From assembly GCA_034440615.1 (NCBI GenBank), contig JAOTOM010003824.1:100001-164000 (forward strand): DNA of 64,000 bases, given 5' to 3'. This document shows, piece by piece, positions 22,142 through 33,938 of this stretch (its first letter is position 1; each line of letters starts with the position of its first letter). Position numbers and translations under genes: made by a program. The notes below the pieces were generated by a model. That model saw only the letters and a program-made list of their open reading frames with translations. It was not told the origin of the DNA and ran no database searches. Source of the DNA: Ashinkailepas kermadecensis (taxonomy: Eukaryota; Arthropoda; Thecostraca; Neolepadidae).

Positions 22142-25100
22142 TGACCGATAGCGGCCGATGCTCGGGATCGGCGCCGACGAGCGGACGCCACGCGACGCCA
22201 TCGAAGAGCCGTGCACTGAGCGCGGCCGTAACGAGGGACGTCGTTATGGAACGCACGCACCAACGTCAGTAGCATTAAGCGAACGGCCATACGATAGCAT
22301 TCACTTATTGCGCCAAAACAATGGAAACATGCAAAACAAAACAAAAACAGTCACCGTCAGCACGCGCATGAAAGCTCATGCGCGCCTATTACGGCCGAGG
22401 CGGAGCCTGCGAGGCGCGTCGAAACCGGCGGCGGCAGCGGCGGCGCAGCGTAACCGCGACACCAATGCAGCTGCAGTACCCTTTCCGGCCACCAGAGGCG
22501 CTGCCTGCGCAGCTGGCCAGCCGTCTCCGACTGGGTGGTCACGAACCGCTTCCGGTACGGCGACTCCGGTGCGCGAGGCGGTGGGGGACGCTCGCGCGCC
22601 GCCGAAGCGCCATGATCGTCGTCGGCCGACGTCTGGCGCACTTGGTCCCGCCACACGCGCCAGCTGGAGCGGCCAGAGTTGGCCGACTGACGGGAGAGCT
22701 GCGCTGCTTTCTGGCTAGGAACAGTCGGTGGACTGACTGGAGAGTTGTGCTGCTTCGGGCTAGGAGCTTGGGCGGATTTCCACGGCTTATGGACCCACAC
22801 GGATCACATCCCTCATACAAACATCACCCGCATGGAGACGTTGGAATCGAGTGATACTAGCCGGTGTGATATGAGTGATACTATGATTGAGATGACCGAT
22901 GTGATTGAGTGATACTAGCCGAGGAACAGTGCCTCACCCACGCCGAATGGGTGGGAGAGGTGAAATGTCGGCGCTTGTGTTCTCCCTTCCTACATAGTGT
23001 CCGTGGTTACGCTAACTCTCCAACAGGAACACATATATGCCGGGTAGGTCGTGTGTCCTATATCCGAAATGCCAAATGTCATGTCCAATGATGCCTGAAG
23101 GGGTATCCCAGATGCATGGGCATCGCCACCGCTCGTGCCCCCGGGTCCAGATCCCACGTGAAATATGTTCGACCCCACCTGCAAAGCTGGCAATCCTCGG
23201 CAAAATACGGCATCTTGCTGAAGTTTCCCGGTTTCTATGTGAGGCGGTATCTGATTCGGGTGGATGGGCACGCCCAACGGTGCCGTCACGGGTCCGCGCG
23301 GGCGGGTCTCCGTCGCGGTCAATGCCACCATGGCCCGCGGCGTGCCCGACAAGTAGGCCTGCCTGTCTCACCTGTCTCACCTGTCCTTGAAGATGTGCCA
23401 CCCTGGAAAGGGCTGTGCAGCTATTGCAGTTTGCTCAACCAGCAATCCCAGCTAGATATAATTATCCAATAGTGGTAATTGTGATGAAGGGGGAGCAGCA
23501 TGCTCTGAGGGCCTATAGCGTACGGTGACCTATGGCTGATAATGTTGGCACTTCTAGTTCTGGTACTCTCAATCTTGTCTGGCCATGTTGTGTCCTTGCC
23601 ACAGCGACTTGGCAACACCATGGAGAAGAATGCACATTTGTTATTTCAGGTGATCATGAGAGCTGCAGGAACATTTCACGATGATTCTGGAGTTGAACAG
23701 AACATGAGATGCCAGCAGGACTGGAAGAATGCCAGCTTGCCGGCATGCACCACAGATGACGACAGATGCTAATGTCTGGATCACTCTGCAGTCTGCATAC
23801 AACCTTAACACCATTGAATATGTTCCATGTAATGGTGCAGGTGGCATGTTATTGTCTGGTACAAGTGAGTTAATGAACTTCATGTGTACACATGCCTTCA
23901 TGTGTACACTCTCCATTTGTGAAAAGTGCTTGGATCAGAAGTGCCCAGCAGAATGTGAGGCCAAATAGCAGAACTGGAGAACTAGAGTAACCCCTACACG
24001 ACTGGCAGGACACACAGGCAATAATTTCCTCGAAATATTGGCAGGCACAAATCATGTTTTCCCATATCACAGTCATTTTCAGGAAGTCAAAGGCACAAAA
24101 AGGCCAAATAATGGTGTTCTGTGGGGGATGGATGGGGTGCACCTAACAATTTCCTGAAGCATTTAACGAGTGCACAAACAATGTTTGCGACTGCATGTAT
24201 GGGTGCACTGAAGACGCCCAAACCCTCATTGATGAACAAGTGTTGTCTTAAAAGAATCAAAGCTATATTCCACAAACAACAACAAAACAACTATAAAACC
24301 TCGTCCATCCCGTGTCCACACACTAAGAAAACGCTTATGAAAATACTACTTCCAGGTACACCACTGGGTGCACGTGTACCCACAGGGGGATTCAAAGGTG
24401 CACCCCTGCAAAATATAATGCATCACAATTTTGATGAGGCTGCCCACACTATTCAACATTAAGCTGGATGCTTATGCGTTATTTGAGCTACCTGGATTTA
24501 CCTATATGCGTCCAAATATGCACCTTGCGTTGGCACGTTGATTCCTCACAGTTCGATGTTGTCAATCATCAGTGAAAATGGAAATAACACTAGAACACAA
24601 TATTGGAATATGCATGATATTGTGGATATCTTGGATTTGTTTGGGAATTATCTGTTGACAGTTTGTATAATTTGTCGATCGAACAATTGTAGTTTTACTG
24701 TAGACGATTTGGCTTAATTTGCATATGCAACACAGTTTTGAAAGAAAAAAAAAACGATGGAAGCAAACAAAATGGGGAATCAGGCCTTGGCTGGCCCAAG
24801 CTCTTTTCCTGTACGTGAAATTTGAGCTCAGACCTATCCGTGTCAAGACCTGAAACTAAGACCGTAGAGCATGCCCAAGCCAGGTCAAATTCTAGTCACG
24901 GGTGGCATTTTATGAAAATGATTGGGGAACCAACTGGTGGAAGCATTTCGATCAAGGATTGTTACTTCATACCTCTATGGGTGCGCACCCACAAACTATT
25001 TTCGTGCATATCCACAAGCCTACTGAGCGCACGCACCAATCTGCACTACGTATGCTGTGCAATATTGCTATTTTTGCGACATACTTATCTATAATAGGCA

Positions 25101-25377
25101 AGGAGGCCACTATTAATGGTCAAAGCAGACAGAGTTCCTGATTTTGTGTCCATATGTTACAAAATGTTGGTTCCTTGACAGGATTGTGGTGAAATGTCGA
25201 ACACTTTTCGAAGTTTCCTACGTTGCAGGTGCTTCTCTAAATATTCCAAGAAAAAGTGGCCCAGATTAAGATGCAATTTAAAAAGAGATGTATTTTGTGG
25301 TGGAATTACGCTGCTCAAAGAGCTACGAATTACGCTTCTCTGAAGAAAAAGTATAATGTCACCCACAATTTTGTTGT
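22142..25377. other. 3.2 kb without a recognised gene
   Basis: GC-rich to about 22.8 kb, then balanced to AT-rich. Small GAGTGATACTA repeats lie at 22850-22920. Frames of 60-188 codons overlap in several phases in the GC-rich half. None shows a domain or conserved motif that I can name. A plus frame at 23542-23772 begins with a signal-peptide-like hydrophobic stretch (LALLVLVLSILSG), but nothing else supports a gene. Confidence 0.45.
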
Positions 25378-25592
25378 GGAAAAGTGCACCGCTATTTAGA
25401 TTTTCGTTGGAGTAGGTCTTTATCGGGCTCCCATACCCTAATCCGAGGAAAAGTACACCGATGTTTAGATCTGGAGTTGGAATAGGGCTTCGGGCTCCGA
25501 TACCCTAATCCAAGGAAAAGTACACCGATGTTTTATCTGGAGTTGGAGTGGGGCTTTGGTGGGCCCCGATACCCTAATCCGTGGAAAAGCCT
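25378..25592 (+). repeat. ~68-bp tandem repeat, 3 copies
   Basis: GGAAAAGT(G/A)CACCG starts at 25378, 25447 and 25514, with a final partial start at 25583. Each unit ends ATACCCTAATCC. The copies are moderately diverged. Confidence 0.92.
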
Positions 25593-26277
25593 TTTCGACG
25601 GGGGAGGAGAATGTCCTCTGAACTCCTTGGCCATCAACATTTGGGGGAGGAGCAATGCATGGCACCATTCATGGGCAAATCGTGCGCGGTGACGTCCCTG
25701 GACGCCCAATGGCCCGATGGAACCTGCTTGCATTAAAGACAAACGGCGAGAAAACACCAACCGGAGAAGTCGGCGCGTTTTAGGGACAACTGTGCTGTTC
25801 CCATTGTACATATGCACTTTTCAGATATGGATTAGTTTCTGGACATGCAAGTCGCTTTGCCATTCGATACGGTTGACGGCGCCCGGTCCATTTACAGTCA
25901 CTCTCGATAACCCCGCTGGGTAGCTGAGGGATAGTCGAGTACACGTGGGTATGTCGCCTAACCTATCTTGGACATCAAGCACGGCCGCCTAGCAACGAAT
26001 AACGGGATTGAACACACTCAGATGTTGACGTAGAGAACGCAACGCCCAGTCCATCCTACCTACTACCTTAGTCATACCATAGTCGTCATAGCGACCGAGT
26101 GCTCACGTGATCTGATCCGCCTCGGGCGGTAGCGATGTCTGAGTCGTTAATTTGGTTCCAAGCATCTTTATAAGATGTGGGCGCTGGAACATTTGGTGTC
26201 TCGGTTGGACGGTTGTCAATCGTGATTGCCTGTTTATTTGGAGGCACGAACTTTTGCCGACTTTGGTATCGCTGTAG
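25593..26277. other. No gene recognised
   Basis: Single-copy sequence with frames under 100 codons and no motifs. Confidence 0.5.
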
Positions 26278-26578
26278 GACTGTTGAGACTGTTGAGACGT
26301 GAGACTGTTGAGACGTGAGACTGTTGAGACGTGAGACTGTTGAGACGTGAGACTGTTGAGACGTGAGACTGTTGAGACTGTTGGGACTGTTGGGACTGTT
26401 GGGACTGTTGGGACTGTTGGGACTGTTGGGACTGTTGAGACTGTTGGACTGTTGGACTGTTGAGACTGTTGAGACTGTTGAGACTGTTGAGACTGTTGAG
26501 ACTGTTGAGACTGTTGAGACTGTTGGACTGTTGGACTGTTGAGACTGTTGAGACTGTTGAGACTGTTGAGACTGTTGC
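26278..26578. repeat. 9-bp minisatellite (GACTGTTGA)n
   Basis: About thirty-three units of GACTGTTGA, with a run of GACTGTTGG variants in the middle and 15-bp GAGACGTGAGACTGTT variants at the left. Minus-strand frames of 122-205 codons read QQS/TVS/NSL tripeptides because nine is a multiple of three. Confidence 0.97.
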
Positions 26579-27040
26579 ACAAGTTGTCACCGTTTGGTTC
26601 ACTAATCAGCCCGATCAATACAAAGGACACTAACAGCCGGTGATTTTGAAGAACGGCTCTTGAATTTGAGAACTGGCGAATGAGAGAAGCTACCGAATTC
26701 GAGAACCAGCTATCGTTCAAACGAGGAAAATCTCAACTACGACTGCCGGGCAGACCGAGACTTTCCTCCACATTTCCGAAACTATTATTCGTATGCACAC
26801 CAGGAGTCGAACAAACATCGCTTTGCTAGTAATACGCTTATGAGCATTTCTTCTGAACTTTCGAACGGGTAGGGTGCAGGTCTGGTTAAAAAAGGAAGAA
26901 TAAAAAGTGTGTTGTAAAAATAGTGTTGTTCGTGAGACAAGCATTCGGTGGAGCTGTCTGTCTGCCGCCGCCCCGTCCCAGCCGCGCCAAATCCTGTCCC
27001 GCCCCGTCCCGCACCGTGATTCGAGCTAGGCCAGTGGCCA
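26579..27040. other. No gene recognised
   Basis: Short single-copy interval between two arrays. Confidence 0.5.
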
Positions 27041-28215
27041 GCTGATGACAGACCGGTGTTCGGGCGTGGCCGGCCCAGCTGTTGACAGACCGCTGTCCGG
27101 GTGTGGCCGGCCCAGCTGTTGACAGACTGGTGTCCGGGCGTGGCCGGCCCAGCTGTTGACATACTGGTGTCCGGGTGTGGCCGGCCCAGCTGTTGACAGA
27201 CGCTGTTACAGGCCGGTGTCCGGGTGTGGCCGGCCCAGCTGTTGACAGACTGGTGTCCGGGTGTGGCCGGCCCAGCCGTATTGGTGTGGGTTGTTTTTTG
27301 ACAGACTGGTGTCCGGGTGTGGCCGGCAGCTGTTGACAGACTGGTGTGGGGTGCGCCGCTGTTGAGACTGGTTCGGGGTGTGGCCGGCCCAGCTGTTGAC
27401 AGACCGCTGTCCGGGTGTGGCCGGCCCAGCTGTTGACAGACTGGTGTCCGGGTGTGGCCGGCCCAGCTGTTGACAGACTGGTGTCCGGGTGTGTCCGGCC
27501 CAGCTGTTGACAGACCGCTGTCCGGGTGTGGCCGGCCCAGCTGTTGACAGACTGGTGTCCGGGTGTGGCCGGCCCAGCTGTTGACAGACTGGTGTCCGGG
27601 TGTGGCCGGCCCAGCTGTTGACAGACCGCTGTCCGGGTGTGGCCGGCCCAGCTGTTGACAGACCGGTGTCCGGGCGTGGCCGGCCCAGCTGTTGACAGAC
27701 TGCTGTCCGGGCGTGGCCGGCCCAGCTGTTGACAGACCGGTGTCCGGGTGTGGCCGGCCCAGCTGTTGACAGACCGGTGTCCTGGTGTGGCCGGCCCAGC
27801 TGTTGACAGACTGCTGTCCGGGCGTGGCCGGCCCAGCTGTTGACAGACTGGTGTCCGGGTGTGGCCGGCCCAGCTGTTGACAGACTGGTGTCCGGGTGTG
27901 GCCGGCCCAGCTGTTGACAGACTGGTGTCCGGGTGTGGCCGGCCCAGCTGTTGACAGACTGGTGTCCGGGCGTGGCCGGCCCAGCTGTTGACAGACTGCT
28001 GTCCGGGCGTGGCCGGCCCAGCTGTTGACAGACCGGTGTCCGGGTGTGGCCGGCCCAGCTGTTGACAGACCGGTGTCCTGGTGTGGCCGGCCCAGCTGTT
28101 GACAGACTGCTGTCCGGGCGTGGCCGGCCCAGCTGTTGACAGACTGCTGTCCGGGTGTGGTCGGCCCAGCTGTTGACAGACTGGTGTCCGGGTGTGGCCG
28201 GCCCAGCTGTTGACA
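27041..28215 (-). repeat. 37-bp minisatellite, ~31 copies
   Basis: The unit GTGTGGCCGGCCCAGCTGTT plus GACAGACTGGTGTCCGG repeats with C/T variants. Near 27180-27380 a few units are truncated or interrupted by unrelated bases (CGTATTGGTGTGGGTTGTTTT). Read on the minus strand, all three frames stay open (341-505 codons) with a repeated VNSWAGHTRTPVCQQL-type peptide. It has the look of a protein but is pure repeat read-through. Confidence 0.97.
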
Positions 28216-28486
28216 CGAGCCAGCTGACCACCGCCCGGCCGTCCTTTCACCGGGGTGAGCAGCTGAGGCCGGCCGGCCTATCGACGCCCCTATCGGCGGC
28301 AAGGTCGCGCCAGCAGCTGCCCCACCGCACGAGATGTGCCGGCCACCGTCAAAACTGGCCGCCTCCGCCTGTCATAGGGCTCGGGATCCGTGCCACTCTG
28401 AGCCGGTCCCCAGTCACAACGATACCAGGCCCCTGTCACAGAGACCATGAACTGGCCAGGCTCTTCCCACATAGATCAGATGCCGG

Positions 28487-28800
28487 CCGGGTCCCTAGTG
28501 TAGGGCGGATCCCTGCCACATTGGGCCGGATTCCTAATGTAGGGCGGACCCCAGCCACATTGGGCCGGGTCCCTAGTGTAGGGCGGACCCCCGCCACATT
28601 GGGCCCGGTCCCTAGTGTAGGGCGGACCCCCGCCACATTGGGCCGGGTCCCTAGTGTAGGGCGGACCCCTGCCACATTGGATCGGGTCCCTATTGTAGGG
28701 CGGATCCCTGCCGCATTGGGCTAGATCCCTGGTGTAGGGCGGATCCCTGCCACATTGGGCTGGATCCCTGGTGTAGGGCGGCTCCCTACCACATTGAACC
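28487..28800 (+). repeat. 39-bp minisatellite, ~8 copies
   Basis: GGCGGACCCCCGCCACATTG plus GGCCGGGTCCCTAGTGTAG repeats eight times, decaying at the right end. A 13-residue peptide repeat (VGRTPATLGRVPS) results in one frame. Confidence 0.95.
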
Positions 28801-29370
28801 GGATCCCTACCATACTGACCCGAAATTACTCTTCCCGACTAATGAACTCTGGTTGAACCGCCCTAAAGCCCAAACAACTAACTAACTAATAATAACCATT
28901 CCCGACTAGACCGACCAGATGCCTGCCACACGGCGCCGGCCGCCCCTCCCACTCTGACTTGGATGAGGGCAGCCTGGTGTGTGAGTGTGTGAGCGTGTGG
29001 CCAGGCAGACCTGACCTCGCTGAGGGCGTCACCGGAACGGTCCGAGTCGGCCTGTCCTCGGCTGAACACGTCACGTGCCGCAGACGGGTCCAGAGAGACG
29101 GCGCCACGACCACGAACAGAGCAGGCGACGCTAATCGCCAGATAGCGTTACACAATGAGCGCCAGTTTGCCGTGTCGGAGTTGCCACGCGACAGGGCTGA
29201 ATAGATGGCCTCCCTCCAATCGTGCGGGGCCGTCACAAATTCGATTCAGTGTGAAAAGTGGAGTGGCGCCCATTGGGCAAGCTTAGCCACATACGCATAT
29301 TGTGCCCGCCTGCCAAAGCTGTTTGTTTTTAACCCTCGCTTGTATTCGGCATTTTACCACCTTCGGTCGC
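28801..29370. other. No gene recognised
   Basis: Moderately GC-rich single-copy sequence. Frames on both strands overlap and lack motifs. Confidence 0.5.
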
Positions 29371-30172
29371 ATAGGGGGGGGGGGGGTACGACCCCCCCTG
29401 GCGATTCGAAACCGTGCATGTTACGAAAAGGAACCAAAGACCAAAGTTATAGATCTGGCCGAGATCTCGCGATTGGAATTCAGTATGACCTTATAAGGTC
29501 AATGGTTGACCTTAGAAGGTCAGGTCAAAGGTCTAAAATTGATTTTTTTTCCTATGAAAATCGTCAGTTATATCGAAACTACTGTCTAAATATGCACGAA
29601 ATGGCCGGAAATATGTTTATTGGGACCTTGCGAAAATAACGACATGTCACACGATGTGATCGGACCAATATGTCATGCACCAAATGAGGTCAAAGCCGTG
29701 ACCCCAAATTTCCAACTTTTTGAAAAGTGGTTCCAATTTCGAAGTTTAAAGTTCCCTAGGGTAAAAATGGACGCTGAATTGGAATTCAGCACGAAACATT
29801 ACCGTAGATCAGCTAAAAAAGGTCGAAAGGTCAAACGAGGTCAACCGAGGTCAACCGAGGTCACCGATTTTTTGAACATTATTTTTCAATGGGAACCCAT
29901 CTGGGCATCTGTATTTTTCACATAATACCAGTCGATGTAGGCAACAATGTCATGTTTAGGTGCGATAATCACGTATTTGTTGAAAACTGGTCGGAGGTGC
30001 TCCCCTTTATGACCTCATAACTCCGTGACCTGACATGACCTCCCAAAAAAAGTTAACCAAAGGTCGTCAAAAGGTTGCCCCAGAGGGTATTGAAAATATC
30101 AGAGCGATCCGTTCACTGGTTTGGAAGGAATACACAAAAAACCTTAGGGGGGGTTACACCCCCCTCCCTATA
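29371..30172. mobile_element. Putative non-autonomous element rich in AGGTCA half-sites
   Basis: The block is bracketed by a G run then TACGACCCCCCC (29374-29398) on the left, and by GGGGGGGTTACACCCCCC (30147-30164) on the right. Inside are thirteen exact AGGTCA/TGACCT hexamers. Two pairs are everted with 4-bp spacers (29486-29501 and 29507-29522). Four in a row at 29828-29863 are direct repeats with 4-bp spacers. Three more TGACCT lie at 30010-30041. The hexamer is the nuclear-receptor half-site. The G/C-run edges suggest a repeat element, but I see no target-site duplication and no coding frame with motifs. Confidence 0.45.
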
Positions 30173-30839
30173 CGGGCGAGAGGATATGAACAAGCCTATG
30201 TGGAAGTCGTGAGTGTGCAAATATGTTTCAGTAGGAGGTATGTCATTCCTTGCTTCTTGGGTTGTAGTACTGATATCCCATCGGTGCGTTCATCTAACAA
30301 GTCAATCATTTTTGGAGCATTCCGTATTCACCTACAAAGTGATGATCATTAGTATGTGATCAACCATGCCATTTCTACCCAGCTGCACCTTGCCTGACTT
30401 GATACAAAGTTGCAAGAGTTTCATCACCAGATGGATAAAACAATCAGAAATAATCATATCTCAGCCTTCATCATGTTTATTGCACACTGGACATCTCTTT
30501 TCGGTCTCATAGCAAAAGGTTAGCTAAAATGTCATCGGATCTTGTGCACCATCCCAAAAAGTATCAGGTAGACAATCAAGCATATATTATTTACCTTGGT
30601 AATACGCATCCCACTTGCTCCCTGAATGTGTATTGATTTGGAAAGGTCATAGGAACTCATCAATCCCTTCCACCTTTCACCAATAGGAAAGTACATATGT
30701 GATAGGAATAGGAATCCCTATCCTATGATGCATTACTACAGTAATTATTTTCTGTGCCATGACGTCTTGGATAGTGTTGATGGTTAAAACACACGCAGTA
30801 CCACAGGCAATGTCAGGCAAATAACGGTGGCCGGTGTGG
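30173..30839. other. No gene recognised
   Basis: AT-rich single-copy sequence with no motif-bearing frame. Confidence 0.5.
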
Positions 30840-31610
30840 TTACCGGACAGTAGCCCACACGGGCAGCTAAACACCGGGCGTAGCCCATACCGACAGATAA
30901 ACACCGAGCAGTAGCCGACACGGACACCTAAACACCGAGCAGTAGCCGACACGGACAGCTAAACACCGAGCAGTAGCCGACACGAACACCTAAACACCGA
31001 GCAGTAGCCGACACGGACACCTAAACACCGAGCAGTGGCCGACACGAACACCTAAACACCGAGCAGTAGCCGACACGGACACCTAAACACCGAGCAGTAG
31101 CCGACACGGACACCTAAACACCGAGCAGTGGCCGACACGAACACCTAAACACCGAGCAGTAGCCGACACGGACACCTAAACACCGAGCAGTAGCCGACAC
31201 GGACACCTAAACACCGAGCAGTAGCCGACACGGACAGATAAACACAAGAAACGAACACCTAAACACCGAGCAGTAGCCGACACGGACAGCTAAACACCGA
31301 GCAGTAGCCGACACGGACACCTAAACACCGAGCAGTAGCCGACACGGACAGCTAAACACCGAGCAGTAGCCGATATGGACAGATAAACACCGTGCAGCAG
31401 CCGACACGGACAGATAAACACCGGACAGTAGCCGACACGGACAGCTAAACACCGGGCAGTAGCCGATATGGACAGATAAACACCGGGCAGTCGCCGACAC
31501 GGATGGCTGATCACTGGGCAGTAACCGATACCGACACCTAAACACCAGGCAGTAGCAGATGTGGACAGATAAACACCGGGCAGTCGCCGACACGGACTGC
31601 GAAGCACTGG
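30840..31610 (+). repeat. 31-bp minisatellite, ~24 copies
   Basis: CCTAAACACCGAGCAGTAGC plus CGACACGGACA repeats with alternations of ACACCTAAAC and ACAGATAAAC/ACAGCTAAAC. The ends are more diverged (GGGCAGT units from 31440) than the middle, the usual pattern of homogenisation by unequal exchange. Confidence 0.97.
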
Positions 31611-32378
31611 TGTAAGGAATGCGCTCAGACGTGTCCTCAGACGGATAGGATGCCTCAGTTTGATAGCCTTCCCTACAGCGCCATAATGAGATGAACCAAA
31701 ATAGGACTAATATTCATAGATGAGTTATGGTGACAAGCACATTGATGGTGACAGGTTTTCCTGAAAGCCCACAAAAGATAGCCATTTATATTCGAAATGA
31801 TAGATGTCAAATAACGCGAATCTGTATTCCAGTTTCGTTCACCCTATGTACCCGTCAGGAATATTAATTAAATTAAACCTGGCTCGCCGGTATTCGAGAA
31901 ACGACGTAGTAATAATCAAGATGCCAAAAAACGAAGCCCTTTCGCTCGGGTTGCCCGAGCGAATGTTTGACATGATAACCGGGGGAAGCGACGCCTATCT
32001 ATGCCATCAAGGCCCACACAAAATCCGAGTGAAAAGGAGCAGCCAACTCCACACACAACATCGCTATCAATCACCCTCAAGTCAGTTGGATTTTCCACCG
32101 GAATTTAAACGAATAGAAGGCAAAAAGGTCCAGACAGCGCGGCAGTATGCAGTACTGGACCATAGACAGACACGGGGAAATTGTTAATCGAGGCGGCTGT
32201 CCACACCATAGCCAACGGTCCGGTTATTGAGGTATGTGTTCGTGCGTCGGCCTGACTAAATGTGATAGCGTCGACAGGCGCCCGAGGAGTTTCGACAGCT
32301 CTCGTATTGAACCTTGATTTTAGTTTTCACAGTCAACTGTTACGTTGCCCCGGTTTGGCTTCTACATTGAGTTGATGT
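31611..32378 (+). other. Unassigned interval with one 127-codon frame
   Basis: The plus frame 31804-32187 is the longest non-repetitive frame in this part of the window. Its composition is ordinary (charged, with a KKVQTARQYAV stretch), but I recognise no family, signal peptide or membrane segment. Whether it is an exon cannot be decided from sequence alone, so I do not call it a gene. Confidence 0.25.
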
Positions 32379-33500
32379 GTTGCCAGTGGCGTAGCCAAAG
32401 GGGGCGAAGGAGGCAGCCGCCAGCCCCTCCCTTCGAGGATCCGAGGGGCCCTCCAGGCGACCGCCTTGTGGGGCCGCAAGAGTCTACTGGGACGACGAGA
32501 GGCCCCGGGCTGATGGAGAGAGTCCCGGTCTCAATGAAGAGAGCTCTCAGCCAACGGAGAGTGCCCTCTGGAAGATATTAAGGGCTCTGGGCTGGACCAA
32601 GCGTGAAGAGCTTCCAGATTGACGGAGGAGTTCCGGATCGTTGGAAGGGACCCAAGATGATTAAGAGGGCCTGAGCCAATATGAAGGGCTCCTGGGCTGA
32701 CGGCGATGACCGAGCAGAAGAAAGGGTCCCTGACTTGATGGAGAGGGCCCAAGCGTGTGAAGAAGGGCCTCCGATCTGCCGGAAAAGGCCCTGGGTCATC
32801 AAAAGGTATCTGAGACGACGGAGGGGGTCCTAATGGCCGAAGAGGATCTCGGGCCATCAGTAAGGGCTATTGGTCAAGCAGATGGGGTCCAAGCCGTACA
32901 AGGACCTCTGGCCTGATGGAAGGGTCTAAACTGTTGAAACAGGGCCTTCGGCCCGACAGAGGAGGCCCTAGATCGCTAAGGAAGGCCCCTGTGCCGACTA
33001 AGAGGACCCTAGCCAATGGAGGGCTTTGGACCGTCGGAGAGGGCCTGGGGCAGGCATGGAGGGTCCCTGGTCCGGCGGAGGGAGCCGAAGCTGTAAAGGG
33101 GATCCTTGCGTGATCGAGAAGGCCCAAGCTGTTGAAAGAGGGGCCTCCAGCCGTACGGAGAGTGTCCTGAGTGGTGAAAGAAGGCCCTTGAGCCGACGGA
33201 GGGGTCCCTGGACCGGACGTGCAGGGCCCATGGATCGGCTTTGGCTCACGTAGATGGAGAGGGGCTCAGAGCTGACGGCACGTTTCACGCTGATGAAGAG
33301 ACCCCGAGCTACAGAGACGGTCCGGGCCAAAGCGGAGGATTCTCGGTGCTACGAAAAGGGTCCCTAAGCACACGAAGGGGCCCCAGGATGCTAAAAAGCA
33401 GTAGTGTATCCTGAGGATGAAGGGGCAACCGCCCCCTGGGGTGTCCGATAGAGCCCTTCAAGCGACCGCCTTCACGGAACCACAATGACTCGTCGAGGCG
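32379..33500. repeat. Highly degenerate ~30-35 bp repeat field
   Basis: It opens with CAGTGGCGTAGCCAAAGGGG, a sequence type common at invertebrate repeat edges. After it come many variants of AAGGGCCT..GGCCGA.GGAG at roughly 30-35 bp steps, too diverged for exact periods. CAGCCGCC...CAGGCGACCGCCTT near 32430-32465 is echoed by CAACCGCC...AAGCGACCGCCTTC near 33427-33476, about 1 kb later, as if a larger unit began again. Confidence 0.55.
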
Positions 33501-33599
33501 CAGAGGCAGATTGAGACGGAGGCTCAACCGGGGAAAAATGTAAGCACATCTAGCCGTGTGTGTGGAAGAGGCCTTTAAAACCTGAAGGCATCACCCTGA

Positions 33600-33938
33600 G
33601 GGATGACAGAAGCCGTGAAGACGAGAGCTGGAATGCCAGCTGGAAAGACCAATCTCGGATGGAAAAAGACCCTAACAGCTTAAGAATAAACAGGACACTG
33701 AGAGCCCTGAGGAATAGACATGGTGCCTGAGGGCCAGAGATGACTGGGATGTCATTGGGGTTGAACAGTGAGTGATGAACAGGACACCTAGAGCTAGTGA
33801 GTATTAGTGAGGGCCCATCTCAGAGCTGAAATGCCACCGAGATGAGAGCTAGACAGGACTACTGAGGACTGTGATGGGCCCCTAAAAGCAGGAGAGTGCC
33901 CTGAGGGATCAAGAGGGTCTTTGAGGGCCAGAGGAGAC
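33600..33938. repeat. Degenerate repeat field, left part
   Basis: Loose repetition of CCTGAGGG, AGAGCTAG and GCCAGAGATGACTGG words. The same vocabulary resumes at 35290-35720 on the other side of the fossil LINE, so the two parts were probably one array. Confidence 0.55.

Noticed and set aside
26086..26720. Gln/Ser-rich protein frames
   Set aside because: They come from the 9-bp (GACTGTTGA) repeat read on the minus strand.
26785..28302. 505-codon minus-strand frame that looks like a Trp/Cys repeat protein
   Set aside because: Pure translation of the 37-bp minisatellite. All three minus frames are open and show the same peptide shifted.
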